Below are positions 8,651 through 14,508 of a DNA stretch of 14,508 bases, one piece after another. The notes below the pieces were generated by a model. That model was not told the origin of the DNA and made no database searches. It saw only the letters and a program-made list of their open reading frames with translations. The DNA lies in contig CAYORM010000074.1 of the NCBI GenBank assembly GCA_964406375.1, positions 1-14,508 of the forward strand. Reading direction: 5' to 3'. The DNA comes from CAYORM01 sp964406375 (GTDB lineage Bacteria > Pseudomonadota > Alphaproteobacteria > DSM-16000 > Inquilinaceae). Both the position numbers and the translations under genes were made by a program. Position 1 is the first letter of the stretch; each line of letters begins with the position of its first letter.

Positions 8651-9739
8651 GTGGCGGCGCCCGGCGATGGGGCCGGCGGCACGACCCGCCACACGCCCGA
8701 CGGCGCGTGGGACATGCCGGCCGACCTTGCCATCGCCGCCGATCTCGCCGACGCGCTCCGCCGCTGGCTGCGCTGGCTCGCGGTCGAGCGACGTGCCGCC
8801 CTGCACACGCTGGTCGCCTATCGTGCCGATGTCGCCGCCTTCCTGCGCTTTCTCGGCGCGCATGAGGGACGGGCGCCGCGGCTCGCCGATCTCGCCGCGG
8901 CCGATCTCGCCACGTTTCGTGCCTGGGCGGCGAAGCTCTCCGCCGATGGGCTCTCGGCCACCAGCCGCGCCCGTGCCGTCTCGGCGCTGCGCAGCCTAAT
9001 GGGGCGGCTCGACCGCGAGGGGACCCTGCACAACCCGGCGATCAGCGCGCTGCGCACACCGAAGCTGCCGCACCGGCTGCCGCGACCGCTTGCCCCGGCC
9101 GACGCCATGGCCGTTCTGGATGCGGCCGAGGCGATGGCCCCCGATCATTGGACGGGGCTGCGCGACCGCGCCCTCTTCGGCCTGCTCTGGGGTGCCGGGC
9201 TGCGTATCGGCGAGGCGCTGGCGCTCGACGGTCGCGACCTGCCCGGCGGCCCGGGCCGCGCCGGGGAAAGCGGGGGGGATGGCGTGCTGCGGGTCCGGGG
9301 CAAGGGCGGCAAGATGCGCGACGTGCCACTGCTGGCGTCGGTCGAGCGGATGATCGCTGGCTACCGCGCCGCCTGCCCCTATCCGATCGGCCGCGACGAT
9401 CCGGTGTTCCGCGGTACGCGCGGCGGCCGGCTGGCCGCCGGTGTGGCGGAGCGGCGGATGCGCATTGTCCGCCAGGTGCTCGGCCTGCCGGAGGACGCGA
9501 CCCCGCACGCGCTGCGGCACAGCTTCGCGACTCATCTCTTGGCCGGCGGCGGTGATCTGCGCACCATCCAGGATCTTCTGGGCCACGCCAGCCTGTCGAC
9601 GACGCAGCGCTATACCGAGGTCGATGCGGCGCGGCTGATCGCGGTCCACGCCGCGGCGCATCCACGCGCCCGCCGTGTCGCGCCTGCCGCGGCGACCGAC
9701 CCCACGACGGGCGACCGGCCCCTCAGGGATCGCCGCTGA
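8651..9739 (+). CDS. xerC: Tyrosine recombinase XerC
   Basis: Site-specific recombinase that, with XerD, resolves chromosome dimers at dif in the terminus. The product is 362 residues from the GTG at 8651: an N-terminal SAM-like core-binding domain (about 30-125) and a C-terminal catalytic domain. The full active set is visible: Arg185 in GAGLRIGEALAL, Lys218 in RGKGGKMRDVPL, His286 and Arg289 in HALRHSFATHLL, His312 in LLGHASLSTTQ and the nucleophile Tyr321 in QRYTEV. I chose the GTG because GAGGAAGG at 8635-8642 lies 8 nt upstream. An in-frame TTG at 8627 and an ATG at 8714 are alternatives. The N-terminus is about 20 residues longer than usual if the GTG is used. Assignment as XerC rather than XerD or another recombinase rests mainly on the DUF484 neighbour. 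The 3' end overlaps the convergent gene by 17 bp. Confidence 0.9.
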   Translation: MAAPGDGAGGTTRHTPDGAWDMPADLAIAADLADALRRWLRWLAVERRAALHTLVAYRADVAAFLRFLGAHEGRAPRLADLAAADLATFRAWAAKLSADGLSATSRARAVSALRSLMGRLDREGTLHNPAISALRTPKLPHRLPRPLAPADAMAVLDAAEAMAPDHWTGLRDRALFGLLWGAGLRIGEALALDGRDLPGGPGRAGESGGDGVLRVRGKGGKMRDVPLLASVERMIAGYRAACPYPIGRDDPVFRGTRGGRLAAGVAERRMRIVRQVLGLPEDATPHALRHSFATHLLAGGGDLRTIQDLLGHASLSTTQRYTEVDAARLIAVHAAAHPRARRVAPAAATDPTTGDRPLRDRR

Positions 9740-10535
9740 TATCGAATCCGAACCATTCCTCGGACAGGCGGGTCAGCACCCCTTCCGCCCGGAGCGCCGC
9801 GATCGCCGCATCGATCTCGGCCTTGAGTCCGTCCTCGCCCAGACGCATGGCGATCCCAAGCCCGTGGCCCACGGTGGGGAAATCGGTCGCGGTCAGCGGC
9901 GGCCCGACCCGCCCGTAGCCCTCGCCCTCCGGCCCGGAGAGGAAGGGCAGGAACGCCACGCTGTCCGCCGCCGCGGCGTCGATCCGGCCCGAGACGAGAT
10001 CGAGCATCACATCATCATGGGTCGGGTAGAGCTGGATGTCCGCCCCCGGTGCGAGGCTCGCCATCACATCGGCCTGGGTAGTCGAGACCTGGGCCCCGAT
10101 GACGAGCCCGTCGAGCGCCGCCCCCAGCGCCTCGACCGTCTCGACCTCCGCCAGCGGACCCTCGAGCGGCGCCACCACCCATAGCGGCACGTCGGCATAG
10201 GGGATGGAGAAATCGATCTGCTGCCGGCGCTCGTCGGTGATCGACATCGCGGCGATGATGATATCGTACCGCCCGCTCAAGAGATGCGGGATCAGCCCGT
10301 CCCAATCCTGTACGAAGAAGCTGCAGCTTCGGCCGATCCGCGCGCACACCGCCGCGGCCACGTCGATGTCGTAGCCGGCGAATTCGCCATCCGGCGTCAT
10401 CGCATTGAAAGGCGGATAATTCGCCTCGGTGCCGACCCGCAGCTCCTGCGCCGTCACCGGTGCGACGGCGGTCGCGAGTACACCCAGCACCGGCAGGACG
10501 ATCACAGCCTGACAGCGCCGGAATCCGTCGATCAT
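9723..10535 (-). CDS. Polar amino-acid ABC transporter-type solute-binding protein
   Basis: Periplasmic receptor of the SBP_bac_3 family, which delivers amino acids to an ABC importer. The product is 270 residues: signal peptide at about 1-30 (cleaved near VTAQ/EL), then the two-lobed binding fold. RVGTEANYPPFN, GYDIDVA, DWDGLIPHLLSGRYDIIIAAMSIT and WFGFDIS are family signatures. Cys64 and Cys71 correspond to the disulfide pair of the lysine/arginine/ornithine-binding protein. Arg103 in SITDER and Asp191 in AAADSVAF correspond to its ligand-binding Arg77 and Asp161, so an amino-acid ligand, perhaps cationic, is plausible. ATG 10535 is preferred over GTG 10556 because GGAG lies 8 nt upstream. 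No permease or ATPase gene is in view, so it is an orphan here. Confidence 0.88.
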   Translation of the reverse strand: MIDGFRRCQAVIVLPVLGVLATAVAPVTAQELRVGTEANYPPFNAMTPDGEFAGYDIDVAAAVCARIGRSCSFFVQDWDGLIPHLLSGRYDIIIAAMSITDERRQQIDFSIPYADVPLWVVAPLEGPLAEVETVEALGAALDGLVIGAQVSTTQADVMASLAPGADIQLYPTHDDVMLDLVSGRIDAAAADSVAFLPFLSGPEGEGYGRVGPPLTATDFPTVGHGLGIAMRLGEDGLKAEIDAAIAALRAEGVLTRLSEEWFGFDISGDP

Positions 10536-10625
10536 CGCGCCTTCTCCCCTTGCCACCCCCTCACCTTCGGCGGGCCATGGGAGGCGGTCAAGCCGCCCTG
10601 CATCCGCCGCACGGACGATTCCGTT

Positions 10626-10653
10626 TTGCCTTTCGCGCGCCAGCTTCTAGCAT
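10626..10653 (+). promoter_or_regulatory. Candidate promoter for the esterase gene
   Basis: TTGCCT (10626-10631) and TAGCAT (10648-10653) match the sigma-70 hexamers at 4 of 6 bases each, with a 16-bp spacer. The predicted start of transcription falls at or next to the ATG at 10660. This agrees with the lack of a ribosome binding site before it and would make the mRNA leaderless. The match is modest. Confidence 0.3.
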
Positions 10654-10659
10654 CCGCCG

Positions 10660-12180
10660 ATGACGCGACGCCGCCCCTCCGCCCCCGCCGCGTGGCCCCG
10701 GCCGGTCCTGGCCGCTCTTCTGATTCTGCCCATCGGGCTTTCGGCTGGCGGCGCGCCCCTTCGGGCGCAGGAGACGGCGTCGGCCGGGGGGCAGCTGCTC
10801 GATCAGGCACCGCTCGTGGCATTCCTCGTGCCGGACCGTGCGTCGCCACTCTCGGTGCCCGAAGCCGCCCCCCTTCCCTTCGTCGAACCGACCGCCCTCC
10901 CGGCGGATACGCCCCAGGCGGCGCTCGACATCGCCGCGGCGGGCCGCCCGGAAGGGGTGACGGCGACACCCGTCGAGACGGTCGCGATCGAGAGCGGCGA
11001 GCCGCTCGCCACCCTGGCCTTGCCGGCCGATCCGCAGGCACTGCCGCCCCTCGCGATCGACCCGCCCGTGCCGTTCCGTGATCCGCGCGCCTCGGGCTGG
11101 GACATCGCCGCCGACATCCGCACCCGGACGGAACAGGAAGCGGCCGGACAGGCGACGACCGATGCCGCGTCGTCGCCTGCGGCAGTCCCGGTACCGCCAC
11201 CGCCGCCGGCGGCACGAACCATCACCACCGCCGAGCCGGCGGCGAGCGCGGTTGCCGCCGCCGAGCCGGCAGCCGAAATGCCCGTCATGCTCGCCGGGCT
11301 GGCGGCGCCGATCGGCCCGGTGCCGCTGCCCCTGCTGCGCCCGCCGACACCGCGCGCGATGGCCGCACATTACGATCAGGTGGCGATGCTGCTGCCACCC
11401 GCGGGCGTGCCGTCGCCACCGCTCGGCTTCGCCGGCGGCTGCGGCCTAGCCGCCAGCGACGGCACGATCGAGGTCGCCGGCCGCCGGGTCCTGATCGATG
11501 TTCCCTCCGGCTATGATCCGCGCGTGCCCACCCGGCTGATCCTCGCCTTCCACGGCCGGACCGGATCGCCGGAACGCGTGCAGGGCTATTACAATCTGGA
11601 TACGCGCCCGGCCGATGGCAGCCGGGGACCCCAGGCGATCATCGCCTATCCGCAGGCGAGTTCTGCCGGCTGGGGCGGGCGGGTCACCGCCGATCTCGAA
11701 TTCACCGCGGCGCTGCTGGCCGAGATGGAGCGGCGCTTCTGCATCGACAGCACCCAGATCTTCGCCGTCGGCCATTCGATGGGCGGCAGCTTCGTGAACA
11801 CGCTCGCCTGCTCGATGCCGCGCGCCTTCCGTGGCGTCGCCTCGGTGGCCGGTGGCGGGTCGGTGACGCAACGCTGCGAGAGCGCGCCGGTCGCGCAGAT
11901 CCTGCTGCACAATCCGGCCGATGACTTCGTGGCGTACAGCCTGTCGGAAGGGGAGCTGTCGCGCCGGCTGTCCCAGAACGGCCTCGTGCAGACGGTATCG
12001 GCCCGCAGCGACGAGCCTTTCCCCTGCCGCCGCTATGGCGCCCAGGGGCCGGAACCGGTGATCTTCTGTGACCTGCCTTCGACCACCAACCGCCACGGCA
12101 GGGTGTACCGCCATGGCTGGCCGGAGGGCACCGGCGAGACGATCCTCGCCTTCTTCGACTCGCTGCCGCCGCGGCGCTGA
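10660..12180 (+). CDS. Exported LpqC/PHB-depolymerase-like esterase with long Ala/Pro linker
   Basis: Alpha/beta hydrolase of the polyhydroxybutyrate depolymerase/LpqC/feruloyl esterase group (COG3509 type), 506 residues. Residues about 12-37 look like an export signal (ending near LRAQ). Residues about 40-255 are Ala/Pro/Thr-rich with no recognised domain and include AEPAA repeats. The catalytic domain (about 258-503) shows LILAFHGRTGSPE (oxyanion region), Ser373 in GHSMGGS, Asp421 or Asp422 in HNPADDFV and His485 in YRHGWPEG. Six cysteines in it (261, 361, 384, 406, 456, 470) suit a disulfide-bonded exported enzyme. No ribosome binding site is seen before the ATG. It is divergent from the solute-binding protein gene. 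The natural substrate (polyester, acetylated or feruloylated sugar) cannot be told from the sequence. Confidence 0.85.
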   Translation: MTRRRPSAPAAWPRPVLAALLILPIGLSAGGAPLRAQETASAGGQLLDQAPLVAFLVPDRASPLSVPEAAPLPFVEPTALPADTPQAALDIAAAGRPEGVTATPVETVAIESGEPLATLALPADPQALPPLAIDPPVPFRDPRASGWDIAADIRTRTEQEAAGQATTDAASSPAAVPVPPPPPAARTITTAEPAASAVAAAEPAAEMPVMLAGLAAPIGPVPLPLLRPPTPRAMAAHYDQVAMLLPPAGVPSPPLGFAGGCGLAASDGTIEVAGRRVLIDVPSGYDPRVPTRLILAFHGRTGSPERVQGYYNLDTRPADGSRGPQAIIAYPQASSAGWGGRVTADLEFTAALLAEMERRFCIDSTQIFAVGHSMGGSFVNTLACSMPRAFRGVASVAGGGSVTQRCESAPVAQILLHNPADDFVAYSLSEGELSRRLSQNGLVQTVSARSDEPFPCRRYGAQGPEPVIFCDLPSTTNRHGRVYRHGWPEGTGETILAFFDSLPPRR

Positions 12181-12196
12181 CAGGCGCCGGTGAAGG

Positions 12197-12230
12197 CGGA
12201 CCGGTCGCCCGCTGCAAGGGGACCGGTCCG
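12197..12230. terminator. Perfect 10-bp inverted repeat between convergent genes
   Basis: CGGACCGGTC (12197-12206) and GACCGGTCCG (12221-12230) are exact reverse complements with a 14-nt loop. They lie between the esterase stop (12180) and the DUF4168 stop (12256), where a bidirectional terminator is expected. Neither strand has a T-run after the stem, so it may act as a 3'-end stabiliser or a Rho-assisted terminator instead. Confidence 0.5.
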
Positions 12231-12255
12231 AAAGAGAATGGCGGTGGCCCGGCGG

Positions 12256-12624
12256 CTATTCGACCGACAACCGGCCGAGAACGTCGTCGCGGAACGCCTC
12301 GTTCGTCTGCAGAAGCGCCGCCATCTGGTTGTATTCCTCGAGCGTCAGCCCCTCATCCTCGATCGCAGCGATCGCGGCTTCCTGAGCTTCGGCGAGAATC
12401 GCCTGAGCCTCCTCTTCGGACTGTGCCTGCTCGATCCGGGTCTGGGCGTCGGCCTGGATCGGCATGACCTGTTCGACCGCGCCGACGAAGCGGTCGACCG
12501 CCTGCTCGTCGGGCATCGTCACCTCCGGCATCGGCGCCGGCTCGCTCTGCGCATGGGCCGCACCGGCCGCGCCGAGGCCGACCAGGGTGGCAACGGCCAC
12601 ACTGCGGGCAAGGTTGGACAGCAT
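12256..12624 (-). CDS. Exported DUF4168 family protein
   Basis: Small exported protein of unknown function, 122 residues. The signal peptide covers about 1-25 (cleavage after AHA), followed by a helical domain. The pattern of an early Phe (VDRFVGAV, 43-50), a central Glu/Ala/Gln-rich helix and the late EEYNQMAALLQTNEAFRDDVL (about 96-115) matches DUF4168. I chose the ATG at 12624 because GGAG lies 8 nt upstream; a GTG at 12633 in the same frame would overlap that site. It converges on the esterase gene. Its upstream region is unusually AT-rich for this window and is shared with the divergent leuA control region. Confidence 0.82.
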   Translation of the reverse strand: MLSNLARSVAVATLVGLGAAGAAHAQSEPAPMPEVTMPDEQAVDRFVGAVEQVMPIQADAQTRIEQAQSEEEAQAILAEAQEAAIAAIEDEGLTLEEYNQMAALLQTNEAFRDDVLGRLSVE

Positions 12625-12818
12625 ATTTTCCACTCCGTTCCGGTTTGATCGTCCCTCTGCCGGAGAAATCCGACCGCCGTCTCAGACGATCTCGGACATT
12701 CCGCGGCATCTCTCCCGGGTCCGCGTCGACATGACGATAAGAGGGACCCCAACCTTCCGCACGTTTCCTTTCGTTAATGCCACGGACATGCAGTTGTGTT
12801 CGCATTTTATTGGAATAA
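12625..12818. other. Intergenic DNA upstream of the DUF4168 gene
   Basis: No gene is supported here. The stretch becomes AT-rich from about 12760 and should hold the promoter of the DUF4168 gene on the - strand. I found no convincing pair of promoter hexamers for that direction. Confidence 0.5.
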
Positions 12819-12871
12819 GTGACTGTCTTTGTCATGTCACCTCTTTTCCCGCCCGGAACACCGCGAGGTGA
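12819..12871. promoter_or_regulatory. Overlapping inverted repeats upstream of the leu promoter
   Basis: GTGAC (12819-12823) and GTCAC (12836-12840) form one inverted repeat with a 12-bp spacer. TCACCTC (12837-12843) and GAGGTGA (12865-12871) form a second, perfect 7-bp repeat with a 21-bp spacer, directly adjacent to the -35 hexamer at 12872. The position fits an operator or activator site. The regulator is unknown. Confidence 0.4.
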
Positions 12872-12901
12872 TTGACAAGGCGCCGCCGGAGACGGCATAT
12901 T
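12872..12901 (+). promoter_or_regulatory. Sigma-70-type promoter of the leu leader
   Basis: A consensus TTGACA (12872-12877), an 18-bp spacer and CATATT (12896-12901, 4 of 6 to TATAAT). TATTAT at 12898-12903 is an alternative -10 with a longer spacer. Transcription would start at about 12907-12909, essentially at the ATG of the leader peptide. Confidence 0.65.
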
Positions 12902-12908
12902 ATTGTGC

Positions 12909-12944
12909 ATGATCGTCCGGCTCGGCCTCCTTCGACTTAGCTGA
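12909..12944 (+). CDS. Leucine-rich leader peptide, probable leuA attenuator
   Basis: An 11-codon ORF, MIVRLGLLRLS followed by TGA. Four of its eleven codons are Leu (CTC, CTC, CTT, CTT), clustered at 12921-12938 and including adjacent CTC-CTT. There is no well-placed ribosome binding site for the ATG: GGAGAC ends about 15 nt upstream, within the promoter spacer. With the promoter at 12872-12901 the mRNA would begin at or within a nucleotide or two of the ATG, so I infer leaderless translation, as for trpL of Sinorhizobium meliloti. An in-frame TTG at 12903 is a poorer start. A strong hairpin starts 2 nt after the stop codon. It precedes leuA by 320 bp. It is probably a sensor of charged tRNA-Leu rather than a functional protein. 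Confidence 0.65.
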   Translation: MIVRLGLLRLS

Positions 12945-12945
12945 C

Positions 12946-12984
12946 CGGCGCCCATCTGCGGGCGCCGCAGGAACCGCCTGTTCC
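12946..12984 (+). promoter_or_regulatory. Mutually exclusive hairpins after the leader peptide
   Basis: Hairpin A: CGGCGCCC (12946-12953) pairs exactly with GGGCGCCG (12960-12967). Hairpin B: CTGCGG (12956-12961) pairs with CCGCAG (12965-12970) and cannot form together with A. Hairpin C: GGAAC (12970-12974) pairs with GTTCC (12980-12984) and competes with B for base 12970. Such alternatives directly behind a Leu-rich ORF are typical of ribosome-mediated attenuation. No T-run follows, so the terminating step is not identified. Confidence 0.5.
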
Positions 12985-13130
12985 CTCAGCGAGCCGCCCG
13001 TCATGCCGACCGAGACCCGATCCCACCCTGCTTCCCATACCGTCGCCCGCCCCCGTCGCGGCGAGAGCGCGACCGGCTTCCGACTTATCATCGGCCGCCG
13101 GCCGGTCGCCTGACTGGACCGACGGCCCGC
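12985..13130 (+). other. Middle of the leuA leader region
   Basis: No supported gene. It holds a 6-bp hairpin (GTCGCG 13055-13060 with CGCGAC 13068-13073) and a GC-rich self-complementary stretch at 13092-13105. The latter could pair with the GGCCGG-type arms at 13199-13245. Confidence 0.35.
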
Positions 13131-13172
13131 CCCGGCGACGGCGCTGCGGCTTTCGCGCGTGAACTCGCCGGG
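13131..13172 (+). promoter_or_regulatory. Long-loop hairpin in the leuA leader
   Basis: CCCGGCGA (13131-13138) and TCGCCGGG (13165-13172) are exact complements enclosing 26 nt. An inner GCGC (13141-13144) can pair with GCGC (13155-13158). It could be a pause or terminator structure in the leader RNA. There is no T-tract. Confidence 0.35.
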
Positions 13173-13198
13173 CAATTCCCGCATCATCCGCCCTGCCC

Positions 13199-13245
13199 GC
13201 GGCCGGCATTTGGTACCGGCCGCTGCGCCGGCCCCGGCGGCCGGC
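13199..13245 (+). promoter_or_regulatory. Tandem GC hairpins just before leuA
   Basis: GCGGCCGG (13199-13206) pairs exactly with CCGGCCGC (13216-13223), with a 9-nt loop. GCCGGCC (13227-13233) pairs exactly with GGCCGGC (13239-13245), with a 5-nt loop. The four arms are related and can swap partners. The second hairpin ends about 5 nt before the purine-rich GACGAGAGAGA that precedes the leuA ATG, so it could control termination or access to the start. Confidence 0.45.
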
Positions 13246-13264
13246 CTGAGACGAGAGAGAACCC

Positions 13265-14508
13265 ATGTCCGTGATGCCGATCGAAAAATATCGCCCGTTC
13301 CCGCCGGTGGTCCTGCCCGACCGGACCTGGCCCGACCGGGTGATCGAGACGGCGCCGATCTGGTGCTCCGTCGACCTGCGCGACGGCAATCAGGCTCTGA
13401 TCGAGCCGATGGGCGTCGAGCGCAAGCGTCGGATGTGGGATCTGCTCGTCCGCATGGGATTCAAGGAGATCGAGGTCGGCTTTCCCTCAGCCTCGCAGAC
13501 CGAGTTCGACTTCGTGCGGCATCTGATCGAGAGCGACCTGATCCCCGAGGACGTCACGATCCAGGTGCTGACCCAGTCGCGCGAGGAATTGATCCGCCGC
13601 ACCTTCGAGGCGATCCGCGGTGCGCGGAACGTCATCGTCCATCTCTACAACTCGACCTCGACGCTGCAGCGCCGGGTGGTCTTCGGGCTCGACCGCCCGG
13701 GCATCATCGAGATCGCGGTGCGCGGGGCCCGGCTGATCAAGGAGCTGGTCCCGACGGTGCCGGAGACCAAGGTGCGGATGGAGTACTCGCCCGAGAGCTT
13801 CACCGGCACCGAGCTCGATTTCGCCAAGGAGATCTGCGAGGCGGTGATGGATGTCTGGCAGCCGACGCCGGACAACAAGATCATCCTGAACCTGCCGGCC
13901 ACGGTGGAGATGCACACCCCCAATGTCCATGCCGACCAGATCGAATGGTTCGGGCGCAACATCAAGAACCGCGACTGCGTCACGCTGAGCCTGCATCCGC
14001 ACAATGACCGCGGCACGGGCATCGCCGCGACGGAGCTCGCCCTGATGGCCGGCGCCGACCGGGTCGAGGGCACGCTGTTCGGCAATGGCGAGCGCACCGG
14101 CAATGTCGACCTCGTCACCCTGGCGCTGAACATGTTCACCCAGGGGGTCGATCCGAAGCTCGATCTGCGCAACGTCGCCGAGGTGGTCCGGACGGTCGAG
14201 TACTGCAACCAGATCCCGGTCCATCCCCGCCATCCCTATGGTGGCGAGCTGGTGTTCACGGCCTTCTCCGGCTCGCTTCAGGACGCGATCAAGAAGGGTT
14301 TCGCGGCACGCGCCAAGAGCAACAGCGGCGTCTGGGAGGTGCCCTACCTCCCGATCGACCCGGCCGATATCGGCCGCACCTATGAGGCGGTCATCAGGGT
14401 CAACAGCCAGTCCGGCAAGGGCGGCATCGCGCATCTGCTGCTGACCGATCACGGGCTCGACCTGCCGCGCCGGCTGCAGATCGAGTTCAGCCAAGTGATC
14501 CAGCGCCT
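13265..14508 (+). CDS. leuA: 2-isopropylmalate synthase, 3' end beyond window
   Basis: Condenses acetyl-CoA with 2-oxoisovalerate, the first committed step of leucine synthesis. It belongs to the long bacterial form (M. tuberculosis type), opening with KYRPFPPVVLPDRTWP. The first 414 codons are present; the rest, including the C-terminal leucine-sensing domain, is beyond the window. The TIM-barrel metal and substrate residues are visible: Arg39-Asp40 in DLRDGNQ, Glu177 in YSPESF, His244 and His246 in LHPHND, and Asn280 in GERTGN. They are in exact register with M. tuberculosis Arg80-Asp81, Glu218, His285, His287 and Asn321. Tyr361 in VPYLPIDP matches Tyr410. Residue 338 in SGSLQDAIKKG is Leu (CTT at 14276-14278) where the family has the catalytic His (His379). 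The start has a weak purine-rich site (GAGAGAGA). Control is probably by the leader upstream. Confidence 0.95.
   Translation, partial: MSVMPIEKYRPFPPVVLPDRTWPDRVIETAPIWCSVDLRDGNQALIEPMGVERKRRMWDLLVRMGFKEIEVGFPSASQTEFDFVRHLIESDLIPEDVTIQVLTQSREELIRRTFEAIRGARNVIVHLYNSTSTLQRRVVFGLDRPGIIEIAVRGARLIKELVPTVPETKVRMEYSPESFTGTELDFAKEICEAVMDVWQPTPDNKIILNLPATVEMHTPNVHADQIEWFGRNIKNRDCVTLSLHPHNDRGTGIAATELALMAGADRVEGTLFGNGERTGNVDLVTLALNMFTQGVDPKLDLRNVAEVVRTVEYCNQIPVHPRHPYGGELVFTAFSGSLQDAIKKGFAARAKSNSGVWEVPYLPIDPADIGRTYEAVIRVNSQSGKGGIAHLLLTDHGLDLPRRLQIEFSQVIQR

Noticed and set aside
12353..12835. Open frame on the - strand from an ATG at 12835 with AGAGG upstream, beginning MTKTVTYSNKMRTQ
   Set aside because: It runs about 270 bp into the DUF4168 gene in another frame and resembles no family I know. 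Its first part is the AT-rich control region.
13003..13113. 36-codon ORF in the leuA leader region
   Set aside because: No ribosome binding site, Arg/Pro-rich composition typical of chance GC-rich frames, and it covers the hairpin region.
13159..14007. 282-codon + strand frame overlapping leuA
   Set aside because: Shadow of leuA in another frame. The conserved LeuA motifs lie in the frame starting at 13265.

Overview
The window is very GC-rich chromosomal DNA. Its gene order and protein types fit an alphaproteobacterium, probably near the Rhodospirillales; this rests on composition and gene families only. It has no rRNA, tRNA, CRISPR array, insertion sequence or prophage. Most of it is ordinary housekeeping DNA.

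Left part (1-4900, + strand): a probable operon of ctpA (S41 carboxy-terminal processing protease), a very long YibQ-like divergent polysaccharide deacetylase homologue, and rppH (Nudix RNA pyrophosphohydrolase). The middle gene contains a 100-N assembly gap inside a low-complexity linker. The gap abuts a 15-bp tandem repeat, and the frame shift across it comes from the placeholder gap length. The deacetylase domain appears to have lost all of its metal-site motifs.

Middle part (4902-9739): priA on the - strand converges on rppH and diverges from a + strand group of small transaldolase, DUF484 protein and xerC. The grouping joins replication restart, chromosome-dimer resolution and one central-carbon enzyme.

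Right part (9723-12624): an orphan polar amino-acid type solute-binding protein (- strand) overlaps the end of xerC. Divergent from it is an exported LpqC/PHB-depolymerase-like esterase with a long Ala/Pro-rich N-terminal linker. A small exported DUF4168 protein (- strand) converges on the esterase, with a perfect 10-bp stem between them.

Right end (12625-14508): about 640 bp of regulatory DNA precedes leuA (2-isopropylmalate synthase, cut by the window end). It holds inverted repeats, a good sigma-70 promoter, an 11-codon leader peptide with four Leu codons that appears to begin at the transcription start (leaderless), mutually exclusive hairpins directly after it, and more GC hairpins up to leuA. 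This reads as a leucine-responsive attenuator. LeuA itself carries Leu where the catalytic His of the family (His379 in Mycobacterium tuberculosis LeuA) is expected, while the other catalytic and metal ligands are present in exact register. The leader and the LeuA substitution are the two observations most worth following up.
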